Of a stretch of DNA of 23,915 bases, positions 1 to 6,692 are shown piece by piece. The DNA is from a virus. The position numbers and the translations under genes were made by a program. Each line of letters begins with the position of its first letter. Position 1 is the stretch's first letter. The notes beneath the pieces were generated by a model that worked only from the letters and a program-made list of their open reading frames with translations, did not search any database and was not told the DNA's origin. Location of the stretch: positions 1 through 23,915 of the IMG/VR virus record IMGVR_UViG_3300032223_001243. One strand, given 5' to 3'.

Positions 1-1
1 C

Positions 2-541
2 GAGCTTAAGCTTAAGAAGAACTTTAAACCTGATATCATCTTTGTCGATTACCTAAACATCTGTGCATCTTCAAGGGTTCGTGGTCTAGGTGGATCAATT
101 AATACATATTCCTATATCAAATCGATTGCAGAAGAGATGCGCGGATTTGCTGTTGAGAATAATTGTCCTGTAGTATCAGCTACACAGACTACTCGTTCTG
201 GTTTCTCAAACACAGACGTTGGTCTTGAAGATACTTCAGAATCATTTGGTTTACCAGCAACTGCTGACTTTATGTTTGCTGTTATTTCAACAGAAGAACT
301 TGAGAAACTTGGCCAACTTATGGTTAAGCAGCTTAAGAATCGCTACAACGATCCTACATTCCATAAGCGATTCATCATTGGTGTGGATAGAGCTCGTATG
401 AAGCTATACGATGTAGAACCTAGTGCTCAGTCATTGATTAATGATGCTGCACACGTACCAGATAAACCAGCAGACGATAAACCTCTTAACACGTTTGGTA
501 CAAAAGAAAAGAAAGATTTTGGAGGATTTAGTTATGAATGA
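2..541 (+). CDS. 41: Replicative DNA helicase gp41 (DnaB-like), C-terminal part
   Basis: This is the C-terminal 179 residues of a T4 gp41-type replicative helicase; the start lies upstream of the window. Such helicases form a hexamer on the lagging strand, unwind the fork 5'-3' with ATP and work with primase. The reading frame is open from base 2. A Walker B-like strand (IIFVDYL, with Asp near visible residue 16) comes first, followed by the SATQTTRSG strand that matches the DnaB-family Gln motif, the T4-like segment GLPATADFM, and VDRARMKLY near the expected arginine-finger strand. The tail is acidic and Lys-rich and ends FGGFSYE. The next gene overlaps its stop. Identification rests on remembered similarity to T4 gp41 and is firm; only the N-terminal domain cannot be judged. 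Confidence 0.93.
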   Translation, partial: ELKLKKNFKPDIIFVDYLNICASSRVRGLGGSINTYSYIKSIAEEMRGFAVENNCPVVSATQTTRSGFSNTDVGLEDTSESFGLPATADFMFAVISTEELEKLGQLMVKQLKNRYNDPTFHKRFIIGVDRARMKLYDVEPSAQSLINDAAHVPDKPADDKPLNTFGTKEKKDFGGFSYE

Positions 542-758
542 TGAAAAACTTTTAAAATTATCATATGAATTAGATGATACCTTAACGAAGCTATGCATAG
601 AGTATCAAATCTCTCCGTTGCTTCTATCATCTGTAACAGTTGCTAGGTTAATGTTGATGGCAGACCACTCTGAAGCGGGTGAAGATTTTAGAAAATTATT
701 GGATAGCTGTTCAAGCCAACCGCTTAGAAAGACATCACAACAAATAAAGGTGCACTGA
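534..758 (+). CDS. Small conserved phage protein of unknown function
   Basis: This is a 74-residue soluble protein beginning MNDEKLLKLSYELDD. I do not recognise a domain. It appears mostly helical, with a hydrophobic middle (SPLLLSSVTVARLMLMADHS) and a charged C-terminus. The start at 534 is chosen because a strong GGAGGA ribosome-binding site sits at 521-526, eight bases upstream; the open frame itself extends further back to 441 inside the helicase gene. The start overlaps the helicase stop by eight bases, and its own stop overlaps the next start (TGATG), so it is probably translated as part of the helicase transcript. The position suggests an early replication-associated accessory protein, but that is inference only. 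Confidence 0.75.
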   Translation: MNDEKLLKLSYELDDTLTKLCIEYQISPLLLSSVTVARLMLMADHSEAGEDFRKLLDSCSSQPLRKTSQQIKVH

Positions 759-994
759 TGGGAAGACTCAGTGAATACAGTAACGAAGAACTAGGATGGA
801 TGGGAATGTCTACGATAGAAGACAAATCAATGTATAAGGTAAGTTACTATATGAATGGCGACAGCGTTGCCTTCAAATGGTTTAAAACTTTAAAAGAAGC
901 CACAGATTTTTGTGTTTACAAAGTACCTTCTGGTAATGTAATCGAAATCAAACTATATAATGAACCAGAAAAGTACCACTATCATGGAAGTTAA
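758..994 (+). CDS. Small hypothetical protein
   Basis: This is a 78-residue protein with no family I recognise. It is rich in aromatic residues (MYKVSYYMNG, FKWFKTL, YHYHGS) and alternates beta-like and helical stretches, suggesting a small folded domain. AAAGG at 746-750 serves as ribosome-binding site, and the start overlaps the previous stop as TGATG. The last eleven bases overlap the start of thyX. Membership of the same transcript as helicase and thyX is clear from the spacing; function is unknown. Confidence 0.7.
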   Translation: MGRLSEYSNEELGWMGMSTIEDKSMYKVSYYMNGDSVAFKWFKTLKEATDFCVYKVPSGNVIEIKLYNEPEKYHYHGS

Positions 995-1670
995 ACTTGT
1001 TTCCTACAGTCAACCAACCGAATCGTTTAGATCTGTGGGTATCGAAGATGCGCAGGAACTCATTGCGTATTGCGCCCGTGTCTCCAATCCAACCAACCAA
1101 CTTAACACCGAGACATCAGCAAAACTCATCCAATACCTCATCAAACACCAGCACTGGTCACCACTCGAAATGGTCTCAGCATGCATGGAAATCACCACAA
1201 CCAGAGACATCGCAAGACAAATCCTTAGACACAGAAGCTTCAGCTTCCAAGAATTCAGTCAGCGATATGCTGACCCTACTAAAGATCTCTCGTTCGTACT
1301 TAGAGAAGCACGAAAGCAGGATCCCACAAATCGACAAAACAGTATAACGTTAAGCGGTCTTACTCTTACAGAGCAGAACTTGATGGAACAATGGAAGTGG
1401 AAGCAGCAAGAAGTTATCTCTGCTGCTGAACATGCATATGATTGGGCTGTCAACAATGGTATCGCTAAGGAACAAGCACGTGCAGTGTTGCCAGAAGGTT
1501 TGACTGTTAGTCGCTTATACATGAATGGTACACTGCGATCTTGGGTGCACTTCATTGAGTTACGTAGTGGACATGGTACTCAAAAGGAACACATGGAGGT
1601 AGCTCGAGGATGTGCTCAGGTCATCTCAAAGATCTTCCCCTTGATGGATACATTGGTTCAGAAGGATTGA
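984..1670 (+). CDS. thyX: Flavin-dependent thymidylate synthase ThyX
   Basis: ThyX converts dUMP to dTMP using methylene-tetrahydrofolate, FAD and NADPH. The protein has 228 residues, normal for the family. The ThyX signature RHR-x7-S is complete: R82-H83-R84, then SFSFQEF, then S92, followed by QRY. HQHWSPLEM upstream and the LRSWVHFIELR segment near the C-terminus also match the family. The start at 984 (MEVKLVSYSQ) is preferred because ThyX proteins usually begin right at this strand; an in-frame ATG at 960 would add eight residues. Neither has a clear Shine-Dalgarno, so coupling to the upstream gene is likely. Codons between about 1060 and 1260 are strikingly C-ended compared with the second half. 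It probably works with the nrd genes at 18-22 kb in making dNTPs. Confidence 0.95.
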   Translation: MEVKLVSYSQPTESFRSVGIEDAQELIAYCARVSNPTNQLNTETSAKLIQYLIKHQHWSPLEMVSACMEITTTRDIARQILRHRSFSFQEFSQRYADPTKDLSFVLREARKQDPTNRQNSITLSGLTLTEQNLMEQWKWKQQEVISAAEHAYDWAVNNGIAKEQARAVLPEGLTVSRLYMNGTLRSWVHFIELRSGHGTQKEHMEVARGCAQVISKIFPLMDTLVQKD

Positions 1671-1793
1671 CACAACCAGGAGCTTCTGGGCAGTAGTAAA
1701 AAGGTTAACAAAATCAAAGACTTGCCCAGGGGCCCTAAAATAATTCACTTTTTTCACATGGTGAAATGCTCCCAGATGACGAGCCGTCCGTGC

Positions 1794-1821
1794 AAGCCAA
1801 TGATTTCATTGGCTTTTTTTT
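1794..1821 (+). terminator. Rho-independent terminator after thyX
   Basis: The stem AAGCCAATG (1794-1802) pairs perfectly with CATTGGCTT (1807-1815) over a four-base loop, and the run of T continues to 1821. This is a textbook intrinsic terminator for the helicase-thyX transcript. Confidence 0.9.
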
Positions 1822-1846
1822 CTTGTACTTTTTTTAGGGGGCCCTA

Positions 1847-1875
1847 TGTACAAACTGCGGGATACAGGGTATAAT
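1847..1875 (+). promoter_or_regulatory. Sigma70-like (early) promoter
   Basis: TGTACA at 1847-1852 and TATAAT at 1870-1875 are separated by 17 bases, ideal for a host sigma70 promoter. The expected start near 1882 leaves a leader of about 29 bases with an AAAGGA ribosome-binding site at 1898-1903. It lies just after the terminator. The -35 hexamer is identical to that of the nrd promoter at 18092. Confidence 0.75.
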
Positions 1876-1910
1876 GGATCCATAAATTGAAAAAAGCAAA
1901 GGATTACAGT

Positions 1911-2192
1911 ATGTTAAAATTTGAGAAAGCAGCAAAAGTTGGTCAAGTTATTCGTGGCTATGATTTCAAACCGATGGCTGGTAGAAATGATTGCTTCGTT
2001 GAAGGTGTTGTTGAAGGCATCACAAACGAAGTTGGTTACAAAGCGTTCAAAGTTACTTGTACTAAAGACGTCTTTGACGGTGTAGAGAATAAAAAAGGCG
2101 ATAAAGGTTCACGCGTTGGTAAGATCGTATTCGTACCAATGGAAACTAGCTTTATGGAATTCGATGCACGTATCATTAACTTGTCAGAATAA
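1911..2192 (+). CDS. Conserved phage protein of unknown function (93 aa)
   Basis: This 93-residue protein begins MLKFEKAAKVGQVIRGYDFKP. It resembles a small beta-rich protein found in marine T4-like phages, with an early VGQVIRGYDFKPMAGR strand pair and the later segment VGKIVFVPMETSFMEFD. I know no biochemical function for it. The ATG at 1911 is chosen over a TTG at 1887 because AAAGGA (1898-1903) lies seven bases upstream of it. It is the first gene behind the promoter at 1847-1875, which suggests early expression and a role in takeover or DNA metabolism, though that is only positional inference. Confidence 0.8.
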   Translation: MLKFEKAAKVGQVIRGYDFKPMAGRNDCFVEGVVEGITNEVGYKAFKVTCTKDVFDGVENKKGDKGSRVGKIVFVPMETSFMEFDARIINLSE

Positions 2193-2202
2193 GGAGAGAC
2201 TC

Positions 2203-2541
2203 ATGACTAAACCACGCACATCCACCGGTTACATCTTCACTGCAGATCCTTTGTCCGCTGCAGACATGCAGCAGATTGACGTCATCAAAAAGACTGTCAA
2301 AGCTATCAACGATAGCGTCATGCAGTCTCACAAGTATGCAGTGATGCGTGCAGAGTATCAAGGTTTACCTGCACCTAAGAAACCAAATCGTCAACGCGTT
2401 CGTTTGATGGGACGTGGACCACGTCGTGTACATGCACAGACTCGTTACGGTGGACGTTATAACAGCGCTTATGACTCATACTTGCCACAGAAACATGCTA
2501 CACGCTTTGACGTTTACATTGCTACGGAGTACAATCGATGA
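2203..2541 (+). CDS. Hypothetical basic protein (112 aa)
   Basis: This 112-residue protein of unknown family begins MTKPRTSTGYIFTADPLSAAD. The N-terminal half is probably helical (a DMQQIDVIKKTVKAINDSVM stretch). The C-terminal half is arginine-rich (KKPNRQRVRLMGRGPRRVHA), which could bind nucleic acid. AAGGAGA at 2191-2197 sits five bases before the ATG, deciding this start over upstream in-frame codons. The stop overlaps the next start. Confidence 0.75.
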   Translation: MTKPRTSTGYIFTADPLSAADMQQIDVIKKTVKAINDSVMQSHKYAVMRAEYQGLPAPKKPNRQRVRLMGRGPRRVHAQTRYGGRYNSAYDSYLPQKHATRFDVYIATEYNR

Positions 2542-2711
2542 GATACAACGATACAGTAACTATGGTGGATGGTGTCAAATATACCATCTGTGAACCTCGC
2601 AAGGTGAAGGCAAGTCAAAAGACTTTCATCAACCGTACAGGTACAATTTGGAAGATTGGTGCTCGTAATGCCAATTTGATTAACAAGAACTTGAGAAAAG
2701 GAACAGCATGA
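2538..2711 (+). CDS. Small hypothetical protein (57 aa)
   Basis: This short basic protein starts at ATG 2538, overlapping the previous stop as ATGA, and its stop at 2709-2711 overlaps the next start in the same way. It begins MRYNDTVTMVDGVKYTICEP and ends NKNLRKGTA. Its size, its gap-free fit between two genes and its codon use like its neighbours support it as real. No domain is recognised. It is likely a beta-rich early accessory protein. Confidence 0.65.
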   Translation: MRYNDTVTMVDGVKYTICEPRKVKASQKTFINRTGTIWKIGARNANLINKNLRKGTA

Positions 2712-2878
2712 GTCGTATGAGTGAACTTGCTTTTGAGATTGAGGATCTTCTTCGTCAAGGATTTAAAGCTACAACTGTGGCAGCAATGCTATCATGTCCT
2801 TTAAAGCTTGTCCATGATGTGGAAGACAACTTGATGTCATTGACAGATCCACGTAGCTTTGGTCCAGATCAGGAATAG
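2708..2878 (+). CDS. Small helix-turn-helix-like protein (56 aa)
   Basis: This 56-residue protein begins MSRMSELAFEIEDLLRQGF and ends FGPDQE. The segment RQGFKATTVAAMLSCPLKLVHDVED has the spacing of a short helix-turn-helix (helix, VAAML, turn at CP, LKLVHDV recognition-like helix), a pattern I recall in tiny conserved proteins of marine T4-like phages. A transcriptional or DNA-binding role is therefore possible but unproven. ATGA overlap with the preceding gene indicates coupled translation. Confidence 0.68.
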   Translation: MSRMSELAFEIEDLLRQGFKATTVAAMLSCPLKLVHDVEDNLMSLTDPRSFGPDQE

Positions 2879-2883
2879 GAGAA

Positions 2884-3303
2884 GTGGTGCTGTATATTAA
2901 ACCTTCAAGGTATATCAATGCTCAGAAACGAGAAGAGCTTTACAAAGCTGCAACCTTATTTCTGAATGAACTCATGGATCCTGATGAGAAGACAAACGTC
3001 ATCATTGAGATCTCTGTCAAAGGTTCAGGTCTCCAGAAGTTTGTGGATGGCTACTGCCTTTGCACAGATGAGGATTCTAAAGGTAAACCTAAGGAGATCG
3101 CCATAGACATCAGGGGTGATCGAGGTTTAGACTATGCTATCAAGTGTATGGCACATGAGATTGTACACGCATGGCAGATGATTACAGGACGTATAGATCT
3201 TAATATGCATGCTGACCTAGAGGATCACTACAATGCTCCCTGGGAAGTCGAGGCCAGAGAGCTTGAAGAACCATTATACCAGATCTATTTGCAGCACAGC
3301 TGA
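2884..3303 (+). CDS. Putative zinc metalloprotease-like protein (HExxH)
   Basis: This 139-residue protein carries H91-E92-I-V-H95 in AHEIVHAWQM, followed about 26 residues later by Glu in PWEVEARELE. This HExxH...E layout is that of SprT-like and other gluzincin-type small metalloproteases, where the two His and the downstream Glu bind zinc. A conserved-looking strand EIAIDIRGD comes just before. The start is GTG; 2884 follows AGGAG (2877-2881) very closely, so the adjacent GTG at 2887 (better spacing) is equally possible. It is the last gene before a strong terminator. The substrate is unknown. Confidence is high for the motif and moderate for peptidase activity. Confidence 0.78.
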   Translation: MVLYIKPSRYINAQKREELYKAATLFLNELMDPDEKTNVIIEISVKGSGLQKFVDGYCLCTDEDSKGKPKEIAIDIRGDRGLDYAIKCMAHEIVHAWQMITGRIDLNMHADLEDHYNAPWEVEARELEEPLYQIYLQHS

Positions 3304-3330
3304 TGACAGGAACATACTGTAGTAGTTTTA

Positions 3331-3360
3331 AGGGGCGAGGTAACTTGCCCCTCTTTTTTT
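3331..3360 (+). terminator. Rho-independent terminator closing the early operon
   Basis: AGGGGCGAG (3331-3339) pairs with CTTGCCCCT (3344-3352) with one G-U pair and a GTAA tetraloop of the GNRA type, followed by CTTTTTTT to 3360. It separates the early genes from a late promoter only two bases further on. Confidence 0.93.
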
Positions 3361-3361
3361 A

Positions 3362-3369
3362 TATAAATA
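3362..3369 (+). promoter_or_regulatory. T4-type late promoter
   Basis: TATAAATA matches the T4 late -10 box recognised by the phage late sigma factor gp55 with gp33 and gp45. In T4 the box spans about -13 to -6, so transcription should start near 3375, which is the A of the following ATG. It lies immediately after a terminator, a strong positional argument for use. Confidence 0.8.
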
Positions 3370-3374
3370 GATCC

Positions 3375-4457
3375 ATGGCATATAACTTTTTCCCCAAGAC
3401 TCCTTCGGAAATCCAATCAAAACTCAATACTTGGCCGAAGAAGAAGGTCGATGAGTTGATGCATCTGCTTGCATGGTTATTGGATAAGTATCCAAGTCAT
3501 GAGACTCCTATCAATATAGATCCTACAAAACAAGGATTGATTAATGTTACTAGGCAGTTAGAAGGAGATGTAAAGTTAGATGCACTTAAAAGGTATGCTG
3601 GAATATCAGCATTCAACCTAAAGTTTGGTGAAGGTTCTTCTGGAAACCGTGGAGCAAATAACAGAGGGAATGCCTTCGAAGGTATTTTCCAAAAAGGATT
3701 AGAAGATTGGTGGGCAGGGATTCAGATTCCTGACGCTAAGATGATAGCAGCATTAGAAGATTTAAAGAAGACTTACAACCTTACTAAATACAAGAAGCTA
3801 ACTGTTAAGGCTGAAGGTGCGCTAAATAAGAAGCGTCCATTAGTTTATACGCCAGACGTTATCATCTCTGCACCAGGCGGAAAAGCCAATAACGATATCG
3901 GTGCATTGGTAACAGACTTAACTTTGATGGGCGATGGTAAGGTGGTTGCATACCTAAGCTTGAAGCTTGGTAACACAGCAACATTCTTCAACGTTGGTGT
4001 AAAAACTGTATTGACTACAGATGAAATTAAAAGCGGTAAGATTACTAACGTTAATGGTTTAAAATTATTAGGCATGTTTAACATCAAACCTCCAGTTTTC
4101 TGTGATGTGTTTAATGGTAAGCTAGCTAAAGGTTATAGCGAAGATGTTTGGCCTAACATGAGTGGTCAACAGAAGGATAACCTTAAGAAGTTATTGGCAT
4201 CAGGTGTAGGACAAGGGTATCATGTGATACACAAGCTTGCAGCAGGTATCAAGTCAATTAAGATTGATCCACATTATATGGAGCTTGCATCTACACCGAC
4301 CTCTTGCACAATATATTACGGTGGTAAAGGTGGTTTGGGTAAACGTATCGATATGGAAATTATAACTAAGAAGTATGTTTTAAAATTAAACATACGCGAC
4401 ACACAAGGACAAGGCGGGTATCCAACCCGCTTAATGGGAGATTTTACATACGTATGA
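3375..4457 (+). CDS. Late protein of unknown function, possible PD-(D/E)xK-like fold
   Basis: This 360-residue protein begins MAYNFFPKTPSEIQSKLNTW. I recognise no named family. The N-terminal third is helical. The centre has TPDVIISAPGG, then VTDLTLMGDGKVVAYLSLKLG: a PD, a later Asp and an SLK in a beta strand, reminiscent of PD-(D/E)xK nucleases with Ser in place of the usual Glu, but this is weak evidence. ATG 3375 is preferred because it coincides with the predicted late transcription start. An in-frame ATG at 3303 overlaps the previous stop but would translate through the terminator hairpin. No Shine-Dalgarno precedes either. Its stop overlaps the next start (ATGA), tying it to the internal-protein cluster. 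It lacks the N-terminal targeting-like peptide of its downstream neighbours. Confidence 0.75.
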   Translation: MAYNFFPKTPSEIQSKLNTWPKKKVDELMHLLAWLLDKYPSHETPINIDPTKQGLINVTRQLEGDVKLDALKRYAGISAFNLKFGEGSSGNRGANNRGNAFEGIFQKGLEDWWAGIQIPDAKMIAALEDLKKTYNLTKYKKLTVKAEGALNKKRPLVYTPDVIISAPGGKANNDIGALVTDLTLMGDGKVVAYLSLKLGNTATFFNVGVKTVLTTDEIKSGKITNVNGLKLLGMFNIKPPVFCDVFNGKLAKGYSEDVWPNMSGQQKDNLKKLLASGVGQGYHVIHKLAAGIKSIKIDPHYMELASTPTSCTIYYGGKGGLGKRIDMEIITKKYVLKLNIRDTQGQGGYPTRLMGDFTYV

Positions 4458-4855
4458 TTACTTTTAAAGAATACCTACAAGAAGAGCATGGAGCCGGGGA
4501 ATGGGGTACTCCTGAACTCACGAATAAATATAAGCATGACACACCTGGACAAGAGTGTGATTGTAAAGCCTGTAGTAAAAAAGAAATTAAAGAGTATGCG
4601 ATCGATGCTAAAGGGCATAAGTCATCTACTGGTGGATTAACACAGAAAGGCGTTGATGCATACAATAGAGAAAATCCTGGACATCATTTGAAAACTGCTG
4701 TAACAACTAAACCATCTAAGTTAAAACCTGGAAGTAAAGCTGCTAACCGTCGTAAATCATTTTGTGCTCGTATGAGTGGCGTCGATGGTCCTATGAAAGA
4801 TGAACACGGAAAACCAACGCGCAAAGCGCTAGCACTAAGAAAGTGGAACTGCTAA
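4454..4855 (+). CDS. DUF6321-like protein with capsid-targeting-like N-terminus
   Basis: This 133-residue protein starts MITFKEYLQE and then EHGAGEW, the first of a series in this region with a decapeptide ending in Glu like the T4 capsid-targeting sequence. A Cys pair (ECDCKACSKKE) near residues 35-45 could bind metal. The C-terminal part runs from SSTGGLTQKGVDAYN through RRKSFCARMSGVDGPMKD to ALRKWNC. I recognise it as the domain annotated DUF6321 in marine phages, where it often appears in virion-related proteins; its function is unknown. It overlaps the preceding gene as ATGA. My inference is a packaged internal head protein trimmed after residue 10. The family call is fairly sure, the role is not. 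Confidence 0.82.
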   Translation: MITFKEYLQEEHGAGEWGTPELTNKYKHDTPGQECDCKACSKKEIKEYAIDAKGHKSSTGGLTQKGVDAYNRENPGHHLKTAVTTKPSKLKPGSKAANRRKSFCARMSGVDGPMKDEHGKPTRKALALRKWNC

Positions 4856-4856
4856 A

Positions 4857-6056
4857 ATGAAATCATTTCAAACATATTTGACCGAATCTGCAGCAGCAGA
4901 AGGTACAAAGCTTAAGCATATTACTCATCCTGAAGATCGTCCATTGATGCACGGTCATGAAGGGTTTGAGCATGCACATGGAGCATTAACACATGCACAT
5001 GAACATATGAAAGCTGGTAAAAATAATGCAAATCTTACAACTAAATATGATGGTTCACCAGCAGTAGTTTTTGGTACACACCCAAAGAATAAGAAGTTCT
5101 TTGTTGCTTCTAAGTCAGCATTCAACAAAGATCCAAAGATTAATCATACTGAAGCAGATATCGACCGTAATCATGGTCATGCTCCAGGTCTTGCTACTAA
5201 ATTAAAGGCTGCATTAAAACACCTTCCTAAGGTTACACCAAAAGGCAAGGTATATCAAGGCGATATCATGCATTCTGAAGGTGATGTTAAGCATGATAAG
5301 AAATCAGGCAAAGCATCATTCACACCTAACACCATTACTTACACTGCACATGGCGATGAGGCTAAGAAGGCAGCTAAGGCAAAAGTTGGTGTTGCTGTAC
5401 ATACACAGTATCACGGTAATGATATCCATTCAATGTCTGCACACCATGAAGTTAATCATCACGAGTTTAAACAACATCCTGATGTACATCACCATGATGC
5501 TAGCTTCGATACCAGTACAGCACAGCATACACAAGCACATCAAGACGAGTTCCATAAACACATGAATGCAGCTAAGGCAATTCATGCTGAACATGGTACT
5601 AAGATGTACAACGCAATCCATCCTGCACACAGCGGTGAACATGGACATCTAGCAACATACATCAATCGTACTGTCAGAGATAACAGTACTCCAAGCGTTA
5701 AGGGTTTTAAAGAACATCTTAAGGCACACCACGATAAACAAGTTGCTGGTGTTAAGACAGAAAAATCACAGACAGCTAAACGCGAAGTTGGTAAGAAAGA
5801 ACTTGCACACGTTGAGAAGAACAAAGGTCATTACGAAAACTTGTTACATGCTCATAATCATCTAGCTGCTGCTAAGAATACTTTGGTAAAATCATTAGAA
5901 AGTGGTCATAGTAAATATGAACACCATATTGAAGGTAAGGCATCGAAGCCAGAAGGTTTCGTTATTAATCATGAACATAATGGTAAGACAGAACCATCCA
6001 AACTTGTAAATCGTGCAGAGTTTGCAAGATCAAACCTCCTTAAGGTAAGAAAATGA
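4857..6056 (+). CDS. Histidine-rich DUF6267-like protein, putative ligase-fold nucleotidyltransferase
   Basis: This 399-residue protein starts MKSFQTYLTE then SAAAEG, a capsid-targeting-like leader. It matches the marine-phage family I know as DUF6267. Motifs resemble covalent nucleotidyltransferases (DNA/RNA ligases): motif I K63-Y-D-G66, a FVASK strand at 82-86, a motif III-like VYQGDIM with Asp136, a motif IV-like EGFVI at 366-370 and a motif V-like SKLVN with Lys382. If real, Lys63 would accept AMP. Roughly one residue in eight is His (about 50), concentrated in residues 20-50 and 180-270, so metal binding or a disordered spacer between motifs III and IV is possible. The start directly follows the previous stop; the next gene overlaps by ATGA. 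Enzyme activity is inferred; gene reality is certain. Confidence 0.8.
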   Translation: MKSFQTYLTESAAAEGTKLKHITHPEDRPLMHGHEGFEHAHGALTHAHEHMKAGKNNANLTTKYDGSPAVVFGTHPKNKKFFVASKSAFNKDPKINHTEADIDRNHGHAPGLATKLKAALKHLPKVTPKGKVYQGDIMHSEGDVKHDKKSGKASFTPNTITYTAHGDEAKKAAKAKVGVAVHTQYHGNDIHSMSAHHEVNHHEFKQHPDVHHHDASFDTSTAQHTQAHQDEFHKHMNAAKAIHAEHGTKMYNAIHPAHSGEHGHLATYINRTVRDNSTPSVKGFKEHLKAHHDKQVAGVKTEKSQTAKREVGKKELAHVEKNKGHYENLLHAHNHLAAAKNTLVKSLESGHSKYEHHIEGKASKPEGFVINHEHNGKTEPSKLVNRAEFARSNLLKVRK

Positions 6057-6673
6057 AATCATTTGTAGACTTCCTAACAGAAGAAACCGATGCTAAGCAT
6101 GCTACTATTTCCTATGGTCGCATGAATCCTCCTACAACTGGTCACCTTAAAGTAGTTAAGAAGGTACAAGACGTTGCTAAGAAACACGGTGGAGAACACC
6201 ATGTTATCGTATCTCATTCGAATGACAAAGAAAAGAACCCTTTAACAGGTGAACAGAAGGTCAAGCACATGAAGCGTTATGCACCAGATGCAAATGTACG
6301 TGCTTCATCCAAAGAAAACCCTACACTGTTCTCACACGCTGCTGAGCTACACAAGAAAGGTGTAACACACCTACACGTTGTTGCTGGTTCAGATCGTGTA
6401 CCAGAATACAAGAAGAAGTTTAAAGAGTTGAACGGTAAAGCAAACAAAGATGGTAAAGTTCCATTCCACTTTAAGAAGATAACAGTACACTCAGCTGGTT
6501 CAAGGGATCCTGATGCAGAAGGCGATACAGGAATTTCTGGAACCAAGATGAGAGAGCATGCCAAAAATAAAGACTTTAAATCATTTAGAAAAGGTGTACC
6601 TAGCCATGTATCAGATGAACACGCACACGAACTAATGCATGATGTAAGAAAAGGTATGGGACATCACGATTAA
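6053..6673 (+). CDS. Cytidylyltransferase-like nucleotidyltransferase with capsid-targeting-like N-terminus
   Basis: This 206-residue protein starts MKSFVDFLTE then ETDAK, the closest match in the window to T4's targeting peptide. The rest is a Rossmann-like alpha/beta-phosphodiesterase nucleotidyltransferase: YGRMNPPTTGH has the T/HxGH catalytic motif at residues 28-31, and ISGTKMR at 161-167 is the second signature that binds triphosphate. HLHVVAGSDRV between them is the expected strand. The fold includes NMN adenylyltransferases (NadR/NadM type), glycerol-phosphate and pantetheine-phosphate enzymes; the substrate cannot be read here, though NAD-related chemistry fits the RMNPPTTGH form. 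Both motifs are intact, so it should be active. It forms a translationally coupled pair with the ligase-like gene and has a decayed relative at 7540. Confidence 0.87.
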   Translation: MKSFVDFLTEETDAKHATISYGRMNPPTTGHLKVVKKVQDVAKKHGGEHHVIVSHSNDKEKNPLTGEQKVKHMKRYAPDANVRASSKENPTLFSHAAELHKKGVTHLHVVAGSDRVPEYKKKFKELNGKANKDGKVPFHFKKITVHSAGSRDPDAEGDTGISGTKMREHAKNKDFKSFRKGVPSHVSDEHAHELMHDVRKGMGHHD

Positions 6674-6692
6674 CTAGATCAAAGACTACATC

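Larger units (their letters stand above)
1671..1910 (+). other. Intergenic region between thyX and the next operon
   Basis: This 240-base gap is the longest in the window. It holds a possible long-range stem (CTGGGCA at 1686-1692 with TGCCCAG at 1723-1729), two copies of GGGGCCCTA (1729-1737 and 1838-1846), a small TTTCAC/GTGAAA hairpin at 1752-1766, a rho-independent terminator and a sigma70-like promoter. A 39-codon frame from 1758 runs through the terminator and is not credible. A structured small RNA ending at the terminator is possible but not shown. Confidence 0.6.

Noticed and set aside
1758-1874. 39-codon open frame between thyX and the promoter
   Set aside because: It runs straight through the terminator stem and T tract and overlaps the promoter; no ribosome-binding site and odd composition.
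5281-5565. 94-codon plus-strand frame inside the histidine-rich gene
   Set aside because: Met/His/Ile-rich shadow produced by repeated CAT/CAC codons of the true frame.
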